Below, piece by piece: positions 36,768 to 44,275 of a stretch of 64,000 bases of DNA (positions within the stretch are counted from its first letter, which is position 1; the number at the start of each line of letters is the position of its first letter). The stretch is from contig NC_017093.1 in assembly GCF_000284295.1 (NCBI RefSeq), positions 1,488,001-1,552,000 on the forward strand. Direction: 5' to 3'. The stretch is from Actinoplanes missouriensis 431. Its GTDB lineage: Bacteria > Actinomycetota > Actinomycetes > Mycobacteriales > Micromonosporaceae. The position numbers and the translations under genes are program-made. The notes below the pieces were generated by a model. That model had not been told where the DNA came from. It was given only the letters and a program-made list of their open reading frames with translations, and ran no database searches.

Positions 36768-38374
36768 AGCGCCGAAAAGTTGACCTCGCAGAGGCACCCG
36801 TCAACCTCGCCAAGGGTGTTGACGACCGGTTCCAGGCTGCGACCCCGCTGCGCGCCCTGCTGAACAAGGTCTTCCCCGACCACTGGTCCTTCCTGCTCGG
36901 TGAGATCGCGCTCTTCTCGTTCATCGTGCTGCTGCTCAGCGGCGTGTTCCTCACGCTCTTCTTCGACCCGTCGATGAAGGAGATCGCGTACGACGGGTCC
37001 TACCTGGGCCTGCGCGGCACCGAGATGTCGGCCGCCTACGCGTCCTCGCTGCACCTGTCGTTCGAGGTCCGCGGCGGCCTGTTCATGCGGCAGATGCACC
37101 ACTGGGCGGCGCTGCTGTTCATGGCGTCGATCATCGTGCACATGGCCCGTGTCTTCTTCACCGGCGCGTACCGCAAGCCGCGTGAGATCAACTGGGTCAT
37201 CGGCATCCTGCTGTTCCTGCTCGGGTTCTTCGCCGGCTTCACCGGTTACTCGCTCCCCGACGACGGCCTCTCCGGCACCGGTCTCCGCATCGCCTCGGCG
37301 ATCATGCTGACCCTCCCGGTGATCGGCACCTGGCTCTCCGCCGCGATCTTCGGTGGCGAGTTCCCCGGCGAGCTGATCATCGGCCGGTTCTACATCGCGC
37401 ACGTGCTGCTCATCCCGGGCATCCTGCTCGGCCTGATCGCGGCGCACCTGGGCATCGTCTTCAAGCAGAAGCACACCCAGTGGCCGGGCCCGATGCGGAC
37501 CAACACGAACGTGGTCGGCGAGCGCATGTTCCCGCGCTACGCGATGAAGCAGGGCGGCTTCTTCATGGCCGTCTTCGGCGTCATCGCGCTGATGGCCGGT
37601 CTGTTCCAGATCAACCCGATCTGGCTGTTCGGGCCGTACCGCGCTTCCGAGGTCTCCTCGGCCTCGCAGCCCGACTTCTACGTCATGTTCATGGACGGCC
37701 TGGTCCGTCTCATGCCGAACTGGCAGATCTACATCCCGATCGGCAACGGCTACAGCATCCCGCCGATGTTCTGGCCCGCCGTGGTCGGCCTCGGTGCCCT
37801 GTTCACGCTGCCGATGGCGTGGCCGTGGCTGGAGGCGCGCAAGCTCAAGGACAAGCGCACGCACCACCTGCTGGAGCGCCCGCGCGACAACCCGGAGCGC
37901 GTCGGCATCGGCATGATGGCGTTCACGTTCTTCATGGTCGCCACGATCTCCGGCGCCAACGACGTCATCGCCGACAAGTTCCACATCAGCCTGAACGCGA
38001 TGACCTGGGCGGGCCGCATCGGTCTGCTGCTGCTCCCGCCGATCGCGTACTACATCTCGGTCCGCATCTGCCTGGGCCTCCAGCAGCACGACCGCCAGGT
38101 CCTGGCACACGGTGTGGAAACGGGCATCATCAAGCGCCTGCCGAACGGCCAGTTCGTCGAGGTCCACCAGCCTCTCGGCCCGGTCGACGAGCACGGCCAC
38201 CCGGTGCCGCTGAACTACGCCGGCTGGGTCGTGCCGAAGAAGATGAACCGCCTCGGTGCCCTGGCGCCCGCGGTGAAGGGCTTCTTCTACCCGGTCGAGA
38301 AGCCCGCCGAGACGCCGGTCTCCCCGGCCGTCGGCGGTCCGGCCAAGAAGGAAGAGATCAAGTCCGGCCGGTAA
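36764..38374 (+). CDS. qcrB: Cytochrome b subunit of the bcc complex
   Basis: 536 aa with eight to nine membrane helices. Heme-ligand histidines are in MHHWAALLFMASIIVH and in the FYIAHVLLIPG / AAHLGIVFKQKH region; the Qo-site GPYRASEVS and TM segments follow. Oxidises menaquinol. The C-terminal extension of about 120 residues (LPNGQFVEVHQPLGPVDEHG) is an actinobacterial feature. QcrB is the target of Q203-type inhibitors in mycobacteria. Ended by a terminator. Confidence 0.96.
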   Translation: MKRRKVDLAEAPVNLAKGVDDRFQAATPLRALLNKVFPDHWSFLLGEIALFSFIVLLLSGVFLTLFFDPSMKEIAYDGSYLGLRGTEMSAAYASSLHLSFEVRGGLFMRQMHHWAALLFMASIIVHMARVFFTGAYRKPREINWVIGILLFLLGFFAGFTGYSLPDDGLSGTGLRIASAIMLTLPVIGTWLSAAIFGGEFPGELIIGRFYIAHVLLIPGILLGLIAAHLGIVFKQKHTQWPGPMRTNTNVVGERMFPRYAMKQGGFFMAVFGVIALMAGLFQINPIWLFGPYRASEVSSASQPDFYVMFMDGLVRLMPNWQIYIPIGNGYSIPPMFWPAVVGLGALFTLPMAWPWLEARKLKDKRTHHLLERPRDNPERVGIGMMAFTFFMVATISGANDVIADKFHISLNAMTWAGRIGLLLLPPIAYYISVRICLGLQQHDRQVLAHGVETGIIKRLPNGQFVEVHQPLGPVDEHGHPVPLNYAGWVVPKKMNRLGALAPAVKGFFYPVEKPAETPVSPAVGGPAKKEEIKSGR

Positions 38375-38390
38375 GACCATGATGTGAGAG

Positions 38391-38420
38391 AGCCCGTCGC
38401 TTCCGCGGCGGGCTTTCTTT
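38391..38420 (+). terminator. Terminator after the ctaE-qcrCAB operon
   Basis: Ten-bp stem (38391-38400 with 38405-38414, one T:G pair), TTCC loop, followed by TTCTTT. Sits 17 nt after qcrB. Confidence 0.85.
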
Positions 38421-38580
38421 CATGGGTACGCCGACAGCAGTCCCCCCCCGCACCCGACCCGTCCCGCCGGCCGCAGCCCCTGACGGGCGCGGTCCGGCGC
38501 GACCCGCCGCCGGCCCCGGCGCGTGGATAGCATGAGCGGGTCTTGTTGTCAGTCACTCGATTTGCCGAGTCACACAATTC

Positions 38581-38675
38581 GTCAGTCATTCAGTCCGTCA
38601 GTCACTCAGTCCGTCAGTCACTCAGTCCGTCAGTCACTCAGTCCGTCAGTCACTCAATCCGTCAGTCACTCAACG
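38581..38675 (+). repeat. 16-bp tandem repeat upstream of the AsnC-type gene
   Basis: Unit GTCAGTCACTCAGTCC. Copies start at 38581, 38597, 38613, 38629, 38645 and (partial) 38661, with at most one change each; a detached copy of the first half lies at 38549. The array ends 3 nt before the GAGGAG ribosome site of the next gene. It is the main content of the 316-nt gap between qcrB and that gene; 38421-38548 shows nothing I can assign. Confidence 0.95.
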
Positions 38676-38690
38676 TTGAGGAGCCCGCAG

Positions 38691-38978
38691 GTGAACACCG
38701 CGATCGTCCACATCGACTGCGCCACCGATTCGATTCCCGAGGTGGCCGAGGCGCTGGCCGCGCTGGAGGGCGTCAGCGAGGTCTACTCGGTGGCGGGCGG
38801 CGTGGACCTCATCGCCATCGTCCGGGTCCCCCGCTTCGACGACATCGCCGAGGTGATCGCCGGCAAGATCTCCAAAACCCCCGGCGTCGTCAACAGCGAG
38901 ACTTTCGTGGCCTTCCGTGCCTACTCGAAGCACGACCTGGAGGACGCGTTCGCCATCGGCCTCCCCGACGCCGACTGA
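38691..38978 (+). CDS. Stand-alone AsnC/Lrp ligand-binding domain protein
   Basis: 95 aa from GTG 38691 with GAGGAG upstream. It matches the RAM (AsnC_trans_reg) domain only, with VAEALAALEGVSEVYSVAGGVD-like core; no DNA-binding helix-turn-helix is encoded. Such single-domain proteins form ring oligomers and bind amino acids. The open frame continues upstream through the tandem repeats, but that sequence is repeat-derived. Its partner regulator is unknown. Confidence 0.88.
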   Translation: MNTAIVHIDCATDSIPEVAEALAALEGVSEVYSVAGGVDLIAIVRVPRFDDIAEVIAGKISKTPGVVNSETFVAFRAYSKHDLEDAFAIGLPDAD

Positions 38979-39008
38979 GACCCCGCCGCTCCGCCGCACG
39001 GTCCCGTA

Positions 39009-39031
39009 CCGCCGCCGCGTGCCGGCGGCGG
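39009..39031. terminator. GC hairpin between convergent genes
   Basis: Nine-bp stem CCGCCGCCG (39009-39017) with CGGCGGCGG (39023-39031), loop CGTGC, no T-tract, in the 60-nt gap between the AsnC-type gene and the nucleotidyltransferase. Possible bidirectional terminator. Confidence 0.5.
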
Positions 39032-39038
39032 GTCGCGG

Positions 39039-39878
39039 CTAGCGGGTGGCGACGGTCAGGCCGCTGGGGGCTCTGATCACGCCGTGGAGGATCTCGCCGG
39101 CCGCCACCGATGCGCCGGGCCAGATCACGCTGTCGGTGACCGTGCCGGCCACCTGAGCGCCCGCGCCGACCACCGAGGTGGTCACCGTGCCGGTCACCGT
39201 GGCGGACGGGTCGATCAGGGCGGCGCCGCCGGCCACGTGCAGGTTGGCGGCCACGTAGTCTGCCGGGGTTCCGGTGTCCAGGTAGAAGCCCTCGTAACCG
39301 ATCAGCTCCAGCTCGCCCGCGGCTTCGGCGGGACGCCACACGGTGCGTACCAAATTGCTGTCCACGTCGGACAGGTCCCTGATATAGCGCCAGGGGAGCA
39401 GCGAGAAGCCGGTGAATCGGCGACCGCTGAAACCGCCGGACTCGCCGTCGCGGCACGGCAGGGTGAGCATCCGGACGGTGTCGCCGGACCAGCCCTCCAG
39501 CAGCGCGGCGATGTCCTTGCCGGGCTCGCGGAACGGGTCCACCAGGTACGCGTCGGCGTTGCCGACCAGCGCGCCCCGCCCGCCGATCCAATCCTTCATC
39601 CGCGCCACGCCGCCGGAGGTGCCCAGCGGCCCGTCCGGCTCGACGGAGAGGTGGGTGCGGTCGCCGACGTGGGCGACGACCTGGTCGGCGAGGTACGCCG
39701 CGTTGACGGCCACAGTGTCCGGACCGGTCAGGCCGAGACCGGCGAGGCGGCGCAGCGCGTGGTCGAGCAGCGGCAGGTTGCCGACCGGGCAGAGGGCTTT
39801 CGGCACGAGTTCGGTGAGGGGACGCAGGCGCTGGCCCTCGCCGGCGGCGAGAACGACGCCACAGACCTCGATCGTCAC
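39039..39878 (-). CDS. Sugar-phosphate nucleotidyltransferase
   Basis: 279 aa. The nucleotide-binding motif LAAGEGQRLRPLT and PKALCPVGNLPLLDHALRR are typical of NTP-transferases such as mannose-1-phosphate guanylyltransferase. VGNADAYLVDP holds the metal-binding Asp. The C-terminal quarter (SATVTGTVTTSVVGAGAQV) looks like a short left-handed beta-helix. Actual nucleotide and sugar unknown. The start overlaps the NUDIX stop by 4 nt (ATGA), so the two are coupled. Confidence 0.85.
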   Translation of the reverse strand: MTIEVCGVVLAAGEGQRLRPLTELVPKALCPVGNLPLLDHALRRLAGLGLTGPDTVAVNAAYLADQVVAHVGDRTHLSVEPDGPLGTSGGVARMKDWIGGRGALVGNADAYLVDPFREPGKDIAALLEGWSGDTVRMLTLPCRDGESGGFSGRRFTGFSLLPWRYIRDLSDVDSNLVRTVWRPAEAAGELELIGYEGFYLDTGTPADYVAANLHVAGGAALIDPSATVTGTVTTSVVGAGAQVAGTVTDSVIWPGASVAAGEILHGVIRAPSGLTVATR

Positions 39879-40438
39879 TTCTCCTCCACGTGCGGCGCCG
39901 TGGCCGGACGGTTCAGCGACGGCGGGAACTCGCCGGCGCGCGGGCCGATGCCGTAGATGCCGAGCAGCCGTTCCGTCGGCCAGGTCAATTTCGGCAGGTC
40001 GTCGACCGGGAACCAGGCGGCCTCGAGCACCTCGCCGCCGTCCACGACCAGGGGCGTGCTGGACGCCGGGACAGCGCCGAAGAAGACGGTGTCGACCACG
40101 CCGCCGTTCGGGTGGACGATCGCGTTCGGATCACCGGCTGTCAGGTCACCGGGCTCCACCCGTACCCCCGCTTCTTCGAAAAGCTCGCGGGCGGCACCCA
40201 CCGCGGGCAGTTCGCGGCGCTTGAGCAGACCGGCCGGAAGGCCCCAGCCGCGGCCCGGCGGCTGACGCAGCAGCAGCAGCAGGCGGCCCGGCGCGGGCGC
40301 TTCCGCGTCGCGGATCACCGCGACCGCGCCGACCAGGTATTTCGGGGAGAGCAGCCGGGCCAGGTGCCGGCGGACCGGCAACGGCAGCCCATAGAAAGCC
40401 TGATAGGCGAAGCCACGCAGCTGCCGAGGAGTTTTCAC
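39875..40438 (-). CDS. NUDIX hydrolase
   Basis: About 187 aa. A complete Nudix box is present (GLLKRRELPAVGAARELFEE then AGV), with the expected G-x5-E-x7-RELxEExG spacing. About 50 residues before the domain are basic (PVRRHLARLLSPKYLVG). GTG 40438 is the most likely start, but no clear ribosome site is visible. It hydrolyses a nucleoside diphosphate linked to some group; coupling to a sugar nucleotidyltransferase suggests a nucleotide-sugar or housecleaning role (inference). Confidence 0.82.
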   Translation of the reverse strand: MKTPRQLRGFAYQAFYGLPLPVRRHLARLLSPKYLVGAVAVIRDAEAPAPGRLLLLLRQPPGRGWGLPAGLLKRRELPAVGAARELFEEAGVRVEPGDLTAGDPNAIVHPNGGVVDTVFFGAVPASSTPLVVDGGEVLEAAWFPVDDLPKLTWPTERLLGIYGIGPRAGEFPPSLNRPATAPHVEEK

Positions 40439-40470
40439 GCGGACAAGGCTATCCGGGAGAATCCAGTGGA

Positions 40471-42240
40471 TCAGTCCGGGTGGTCGACCAGGGCGATGAG
40501 CTGCTCGACCACGGCGTCCGGTTCGAGGCTGCGCTCGCAGACCGCCACCAGCAGTGTTTCCAGGTCGGGGTAACCGAGTTCCTCGGCGAGACGGCGCAGC
40601 GGCACCTCGCTGGCCAGACCCCTGTCGTGCTTGCGGAGGGTGAGCCCGATGGTGGCGCGGCCGAGTCGGACCTTGTCGGCGATGCTGATGCCCGGCTCGT
40701 TCTTCTCGTCGAAGTACCGGTTGATCTGCATCTGCGCCTGGCTGGACTTGACGAATCCGAGCCATTCCTTGCGGGGGCCGCGCGGGGCGTTCGGCTCGAC
40801 CTCGATCTGGCCGTCGGTCTCGGAGAAGATCTCGACGACGTCGCCGTCGCGGAGGGGGGAGCTGAGGGGGGCGAGACGTCCGTTGATCGTTGCGGCGAGA
40901 CACTGGTCGCCCTTGCGGGGACTCAACTCATACGCCACGTCGACGGGGGTGGAGCCGCTCGGAAGCTCGTGCGCGTTGCCGTGGGCGAAAACGGTGATCT
41001 GGCCTTCGGCGAGGTCACATCGGAGGGAGTCGAGGAACTGGGTCGCGTCGGTGGTGTCCTGTTGCCAGTCCAGCACCCGTTTCAGCCAGGTGAGCTGGTC
41101 GGCGCCCGGTGGCTCGTCGGCCACCTTGGGATATCGATAGCTGGTGGCGACGCCGTACTCCGAGTACCGATGCATGGTCTCGGTCCGGATCAGCACCTCG
41201 ACGAGCTTGCCCTCCGGGCCGACCACGGTGGTGTGCAGCGAGCGGTACAGGTTGTTCTTCGGCGAGGCGATGAAGTCCTTGAACCGGCCGGCCACCGGGC
41301 GCCATCTGCCGTGGATCGCGCCGAGCGCGGCGTAACAGTCGGTGTCCGGGCCGTCGACGATGACCGCGATGCGGGGCAGGTCGAGCGGGACGCTGCGACC
41401 GCCGGCCACCGTGTCCTTCCAGATCGAGTAGTAGTGCCGTGGTCGCGGCGTCACCACGGCGTCCACCCGGGAGCGGCGCAACGCGGTGTGCGCCTTGCGG
41501 GAGACGTCGGCGAGGTACTCGTTCCAGCCGGGACGGTTCTTCACGTGCTCGTCGATCCGCGCGTACGAGTCAGGTTCCAGGTGGTAGAGCACCACGTCGT
41601 CGAGGTCGCGCTTGAGCGCCTGGATGCCGAGCCGGTCGCAGAGCGGGACGAGCACGTCGAGCGTGGCCGTGGCGATCCTGGCCCGGCTGGCGGGGGAGCG
41701 GGCGTCGAGGGTGCGCATGTTGTGCAACCGGTCGGCCAGCTTGATCACCAGCACCCGGACGTCCTTGCCGGCCGCGACGATCATCTTCCGGATCGTCTCG
41801 CCCTCGGCCGCCTTGCCGTAGTACGCCTTGTCGAATTTCGTCACGCCGTCGACCAGGTGGGTCACCTCGGGCCCGAAGTCGCCGTGCAGCGCCTCGAGGG
41901 TGTAGCTGGTGTCCTCGACCGTGTCGTGCAGCAGGGCGGCGACGATCGTCGTGGTGTCCATGCCGAGCTCGGCGCAGATCTGCGCGACGGCGAGCGGATG
42001 CGTGATGTACGGATCGCCGGACTTGCGGAACTGCCCGCGGTGCATGCTCTCGGCGATCGCGTAGCTGCGGCGCACCACCGCCACGTCGGCGGACGGATGG
42101 ATGCTGCGATGCGTCTTGGTGAGCGTGGCGACCGGGTCGTCGTCGTTGCTCTGGAAACTGAACATCGACCGCAACCTGGCGAAGGGAGTGGTCGGCAGGG
42201 CACGCCCCAGAGCGGCGCCGTGGCCGGCGTCGACGTCCAC
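40471..42240 (-). CDS. RelA/SpoT homologue, short Rsh without ACT domain
   Basis: 589 aa, shorter than the 700-850 aa long Rsh enzymes. An HD hydrolase domain is intact (AALLHDTVEDT, LADRLHNMRTLDAR). A synthetase domain follows, with GRFKDFIASPKNNLYRSLHT and VEVLIRTETMHRYSEYG; the usual NGYQSLHT and VQIRT are changed. A TGS domain (VFAHGNAHELPSGSTPVDVA) is present; no ACT domain follows. GTG 42240 has GAGGGGG upstream. It probably hydrolyses, and may make, (p)ppGpp; Streptomyces also has a second Rsh of this kind. Confidence 0.88.
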   Translation of the reverse strand: MDVDAGHGAALGRALPTTPFARLRSMFSFQSNDDDPVATLTKTHRSIHPSADVAVVRRSYAIAESMHRGQFRKSGDPYITHPLAVAQICAELGMDTTTIVAALLHDTVEDTSYTLEALHGDFGPEVTHLVDGVTKFDKAYYGKAAEGETIRKMIVAAGKDVRVLVIKLADRLHNMRTLDARSPASRARIATATLDVLVPLCDRLGIQALKRDLDDVVLYHLEPDSYARIDEHVKNRPGWNEYLADVSRKAHTALRRSRVDAVVTPRPRHYYSIWKDTVAGGRSVPLDLPRIAVIVDGPDTDCYAALGAIHGRWRPVAGRFKDFIASPKNNLYRSLHTTVVGPEGKLVEVLIRTETMHRYSEYGVATSYRYPKVADEPPGADQLTWLKRVLDWQQDTTDATQFLDSLRCDLAEGQITVFAHGNAHELPSGSTPVDVAYELSPRKGDQCLAATINGRLAPLSSPLRDGDVVEIFSETDGQIEVEPNAPRGPRKEWLGFVKSSQAQMQINRYFDEKNEPGISIADKVRLGRATIGLTLRKHDRGLASEVPLRRLAEELGYPDLETLLVAVCERSLEPDAVVEQLIALVDHPD

Positions 42241-42443
42241 CCGGACACCCCCTCACCGATCGTTCCAGCGGCTTTCACTTGCTCAGCCGGTTTCCCTTGA
42301 TAGCGAAGCACCGAGGCGGCTGATCGCCAAAGGCATCAAGCCGCCAAATGAGGTGAATCACCACGAGGGTCGCGCGTGCCTTACAGCCTAAGCGAGCGAG
42401 CGTCATCCGAACGGTCAGTTACCGATAGGCGAACGGATGAGTC

Positions 42444-44180
42444 TTAAGCCGAAGTGGCCGCCTCGGCCCTGGTGAGAAGGGTGCTGAAACGCGCCGCGCC
42501 ACGAACCGGTGACACCCAGTCGCCGGCGGTTTCCACCAAGCGGGTGTCCGGCCGCTCCAGCCACGCCAGGATCCGCTCGGTCTCCTCGGCCGTCGCGGCG
42601 TGCACCGGGCCCGGTCCTGCCAGGACCGTCTCGGCCGTCATCCGCGCCGCGTCGAGCGTCGGGCGGGGGTGCTGCCGGGGTGGCGAGGTGGCCGCCGCGG
42701 CCAGCCGGCCGTGCCGGACCACCGCGATCTCCCAGCCGCCCTTGTCGTCGCGGCGGGCCGCCACCAGCTCGGTCAGGCTGGTCAGCGCCTGGAGTCTCTG
42801 CATCCGGATCAGGGCGCGCAGCAGGGCGATCAGCCGGGACCGGACGGTCGCGGCCTCCTCGTAGCGCTGGCGGCCGGAGAGCACGTCGATCCGGGACATC
42901 AGCGCGTCGATCACCGGGCCGGGGTCGTTCGAGGTGGCGGTCCGGAACGGCGACGCGGCGCGAAGGTCGTACTCCTCCTGGGAGATCTCGTGCTGGCAGG
43001 GCGCCGGGCATCTCCCGAGCTCGGCCAGCGCGCAGGCCGGCGTCTTGGTCCGCACCGAGAGCTTGTGGTTGCACTGCCGCAGCGGAACGGCGTCGTAGAC
43101 CCCGGCGGCGGCCAGCTCGGCGGTCCGCCGCGACGAGAACGGGCCCAGATAGGTCGCGCCGTCCTCGGCGAACCGGCGCACCACGGAGAGCCTCGGGAAC
43201 GCCTCCGCGGTCAGCTTGAGCCAGACCACCCGCTCCGGGAACTTCGACCGGCGATTGTACGGCGGGGCGTGCGACGCGATCAGCCGCAGCTCGCGGACCT
43301 CGGCCTCGAGCGAGTGAGCGCACTCGACCGCCTCCACCCGGACCGCGGCGGTGAGCATCTCGGAGATCCGGGCGCGTTTCTCGGCCGCCGTGAAATAACT
43401 GCGCACCCGGGTGGCGATGTCCTTCGACGTGCCGACGTAGAGCGGGCGGTCGTCGGCGGCCCGGAACAGGTAGACCCCCGGCACGTGCGGCAGGCCGTCG
43501 GCGAGATGTCTCTGCCGGCGCTGTGCCGGGGTCACCGCCTTCGCGAACTCGATCGCGTCGCCCAGCGTGTGCACCCGGTGACTGCCGAGCCGCTCGATGA
43601 GCCCGTGCAGCACGTCGACCGTGGCTTTCGCGTCGTCAAGGGCCCGGTGGTTCGGCTCGACCGCGGACCGGAAGAACCGGGCCAGCGTGCCGAGCTTGCG
43701 GTTGGGCACCTCGTCCTTGGTCAGCGCGCGGCGGGCCAGCGCCGCGGTGTCCAGCACCCGCATCTGCGGCCAGGGGTAGCCGTGCCGGGCGCAGGCGGCC
43801 TTGAGGAAGCCGACGTCGTAGGGCGCGTTGTGCGCGACGAGCACCGCGCCGCGCAGGAACTCCAGCAGGGCGGGGAGAACCGTCTCGATCGGCGGGGCCG
43901 GGCGCAGCATCGCCTCGGTGATGCCGGTCAGGACGGTGATGAACGGCGGCAGCGGCACACCCGGGTTGACAAGCGTCGCGAACTCGCCGAGCTGCACGCC
44001 GGCGCGCACCTTGACCGCGCCGATCTCGGTGATGCCGGCGCCGTCAGCGGCGCCGCCGGTGGTCTCCAGGTCGAGCACGACGAACGTGGTGTCCGCCAGG
44101 GACAGCGCCGCGGGGTCGACCGATCCGTCAGCGGTCAGCAGCGTGTCCAGAGTGCCCTGCACGTAGGCGGGTTGTGTCAC
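42444..44180 (-). CDS. DEDDh exonuclease fused to UvrC-like GIY-YIG nuclease
   Basis: 578 aa. The N-terminal 200 residues are a DnaQ-type exonuclease with VVLDLETTGG, HNAPYDVGFL and NHRALDDA (DEDDh residues present). The middle is a GIY-YIG domain (GVYLFRAADDRPLYVGTS) followed by UvrC-like cysteines (CNHKLSVRTKTPACALAELG, CPAPC). There is no RNase H or HhH domain, as in the Cho branch. Homologue of M. tuberculosis Rv2191 (from memory). GTG 44180 lies 8 nt after a TAGGGT hexamer of a DNA-damage-type promoter, so the mRNA is probably leaderless. Confidence 0.92.
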   Translation of the reverse strand: MTQPAYVQGTLDTLLTADGSVDPAALSLADTTFVVLDLETTGGAADGAGITEIGAVKVRAGVQLGEFATLVNPGVPLPPFITVLTGITEAMLRPAPPIETVLPALLEFLRGAVLVAHNAPYDVGFLKAACARHGYPWPQMRVLDTAALARRALTKDEVPNRKLGTLARFFRSAVEPNHRALDDAKATVDVLHGLIERLGSHRVHTLGDAIEFAKAVTPAQRRQRHLADGLPHVPGVYLFRAADDRPLYVGTSKDIATRVRSYFTAAEKRARISEMLTAAVRVEAVECAHSLEAEVRELRLIASHAPPYNRRSKFPERVVWLKLTAEAFPRLSVVRRFAEDGATYLGPFSSRRTAELAAAGVYDAVPLRQCNHKLSVRTKTPACALAELGRCPAPCQHEISQEEYDLRAASPFRTATSNDPGPVIDALMSRIDVLSGRQRYEEAATVRSRLIALLRALIRMQRLQALTSLTELVAARRDDKGGWEIAVVRHGRLAAAATSPPRQHPRPTLDAARMTAETVLAGPGPVHAATAEETERILAWLERPDTRLVETAGDWVSPVRGAARFSTLLTRAEAATSA

Positions 44181-44188
44181 GGGCGGCA

Positions 44189-44210
44189 ACCCTAGCCAAG
44201 GGGTACGACA
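44189..44210 (-). promoter_or_regulatory. TGTCGTACCCC-N5-TAGGGT promoter for the exonuclease/GIY-YIG gene
   Basis: On the minus strand TGTCGTACCCC (44210-44200), 5 nt, then TAGGGT (44194-44189). The layout resembles the RecA-independent (PafBC) promoter TTGTC-R-GTG-N8-TANNNT of actinobacteria. Confidence 0.6.
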
Positions 44211-44275
44211 CTTCCCAGAAAAGATCACCTGCTCGCCAGAGGCGGATCGGTCATGGCCGGTGTGAGAATGGGGAG

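Noticed and set aside
38581..38675. CRISPR array
   Set aside because: The units are contiguous 16-mers with no spacers, and no cas genes are nearby.
38523..38690. N-terminal extension of the AsnC-type protein through the repeats
   Set aside because: The extension encodes only SVTQSVSHSVRQ-like repeat translation, and a strong GAGGAG site precedes GTG 38691.
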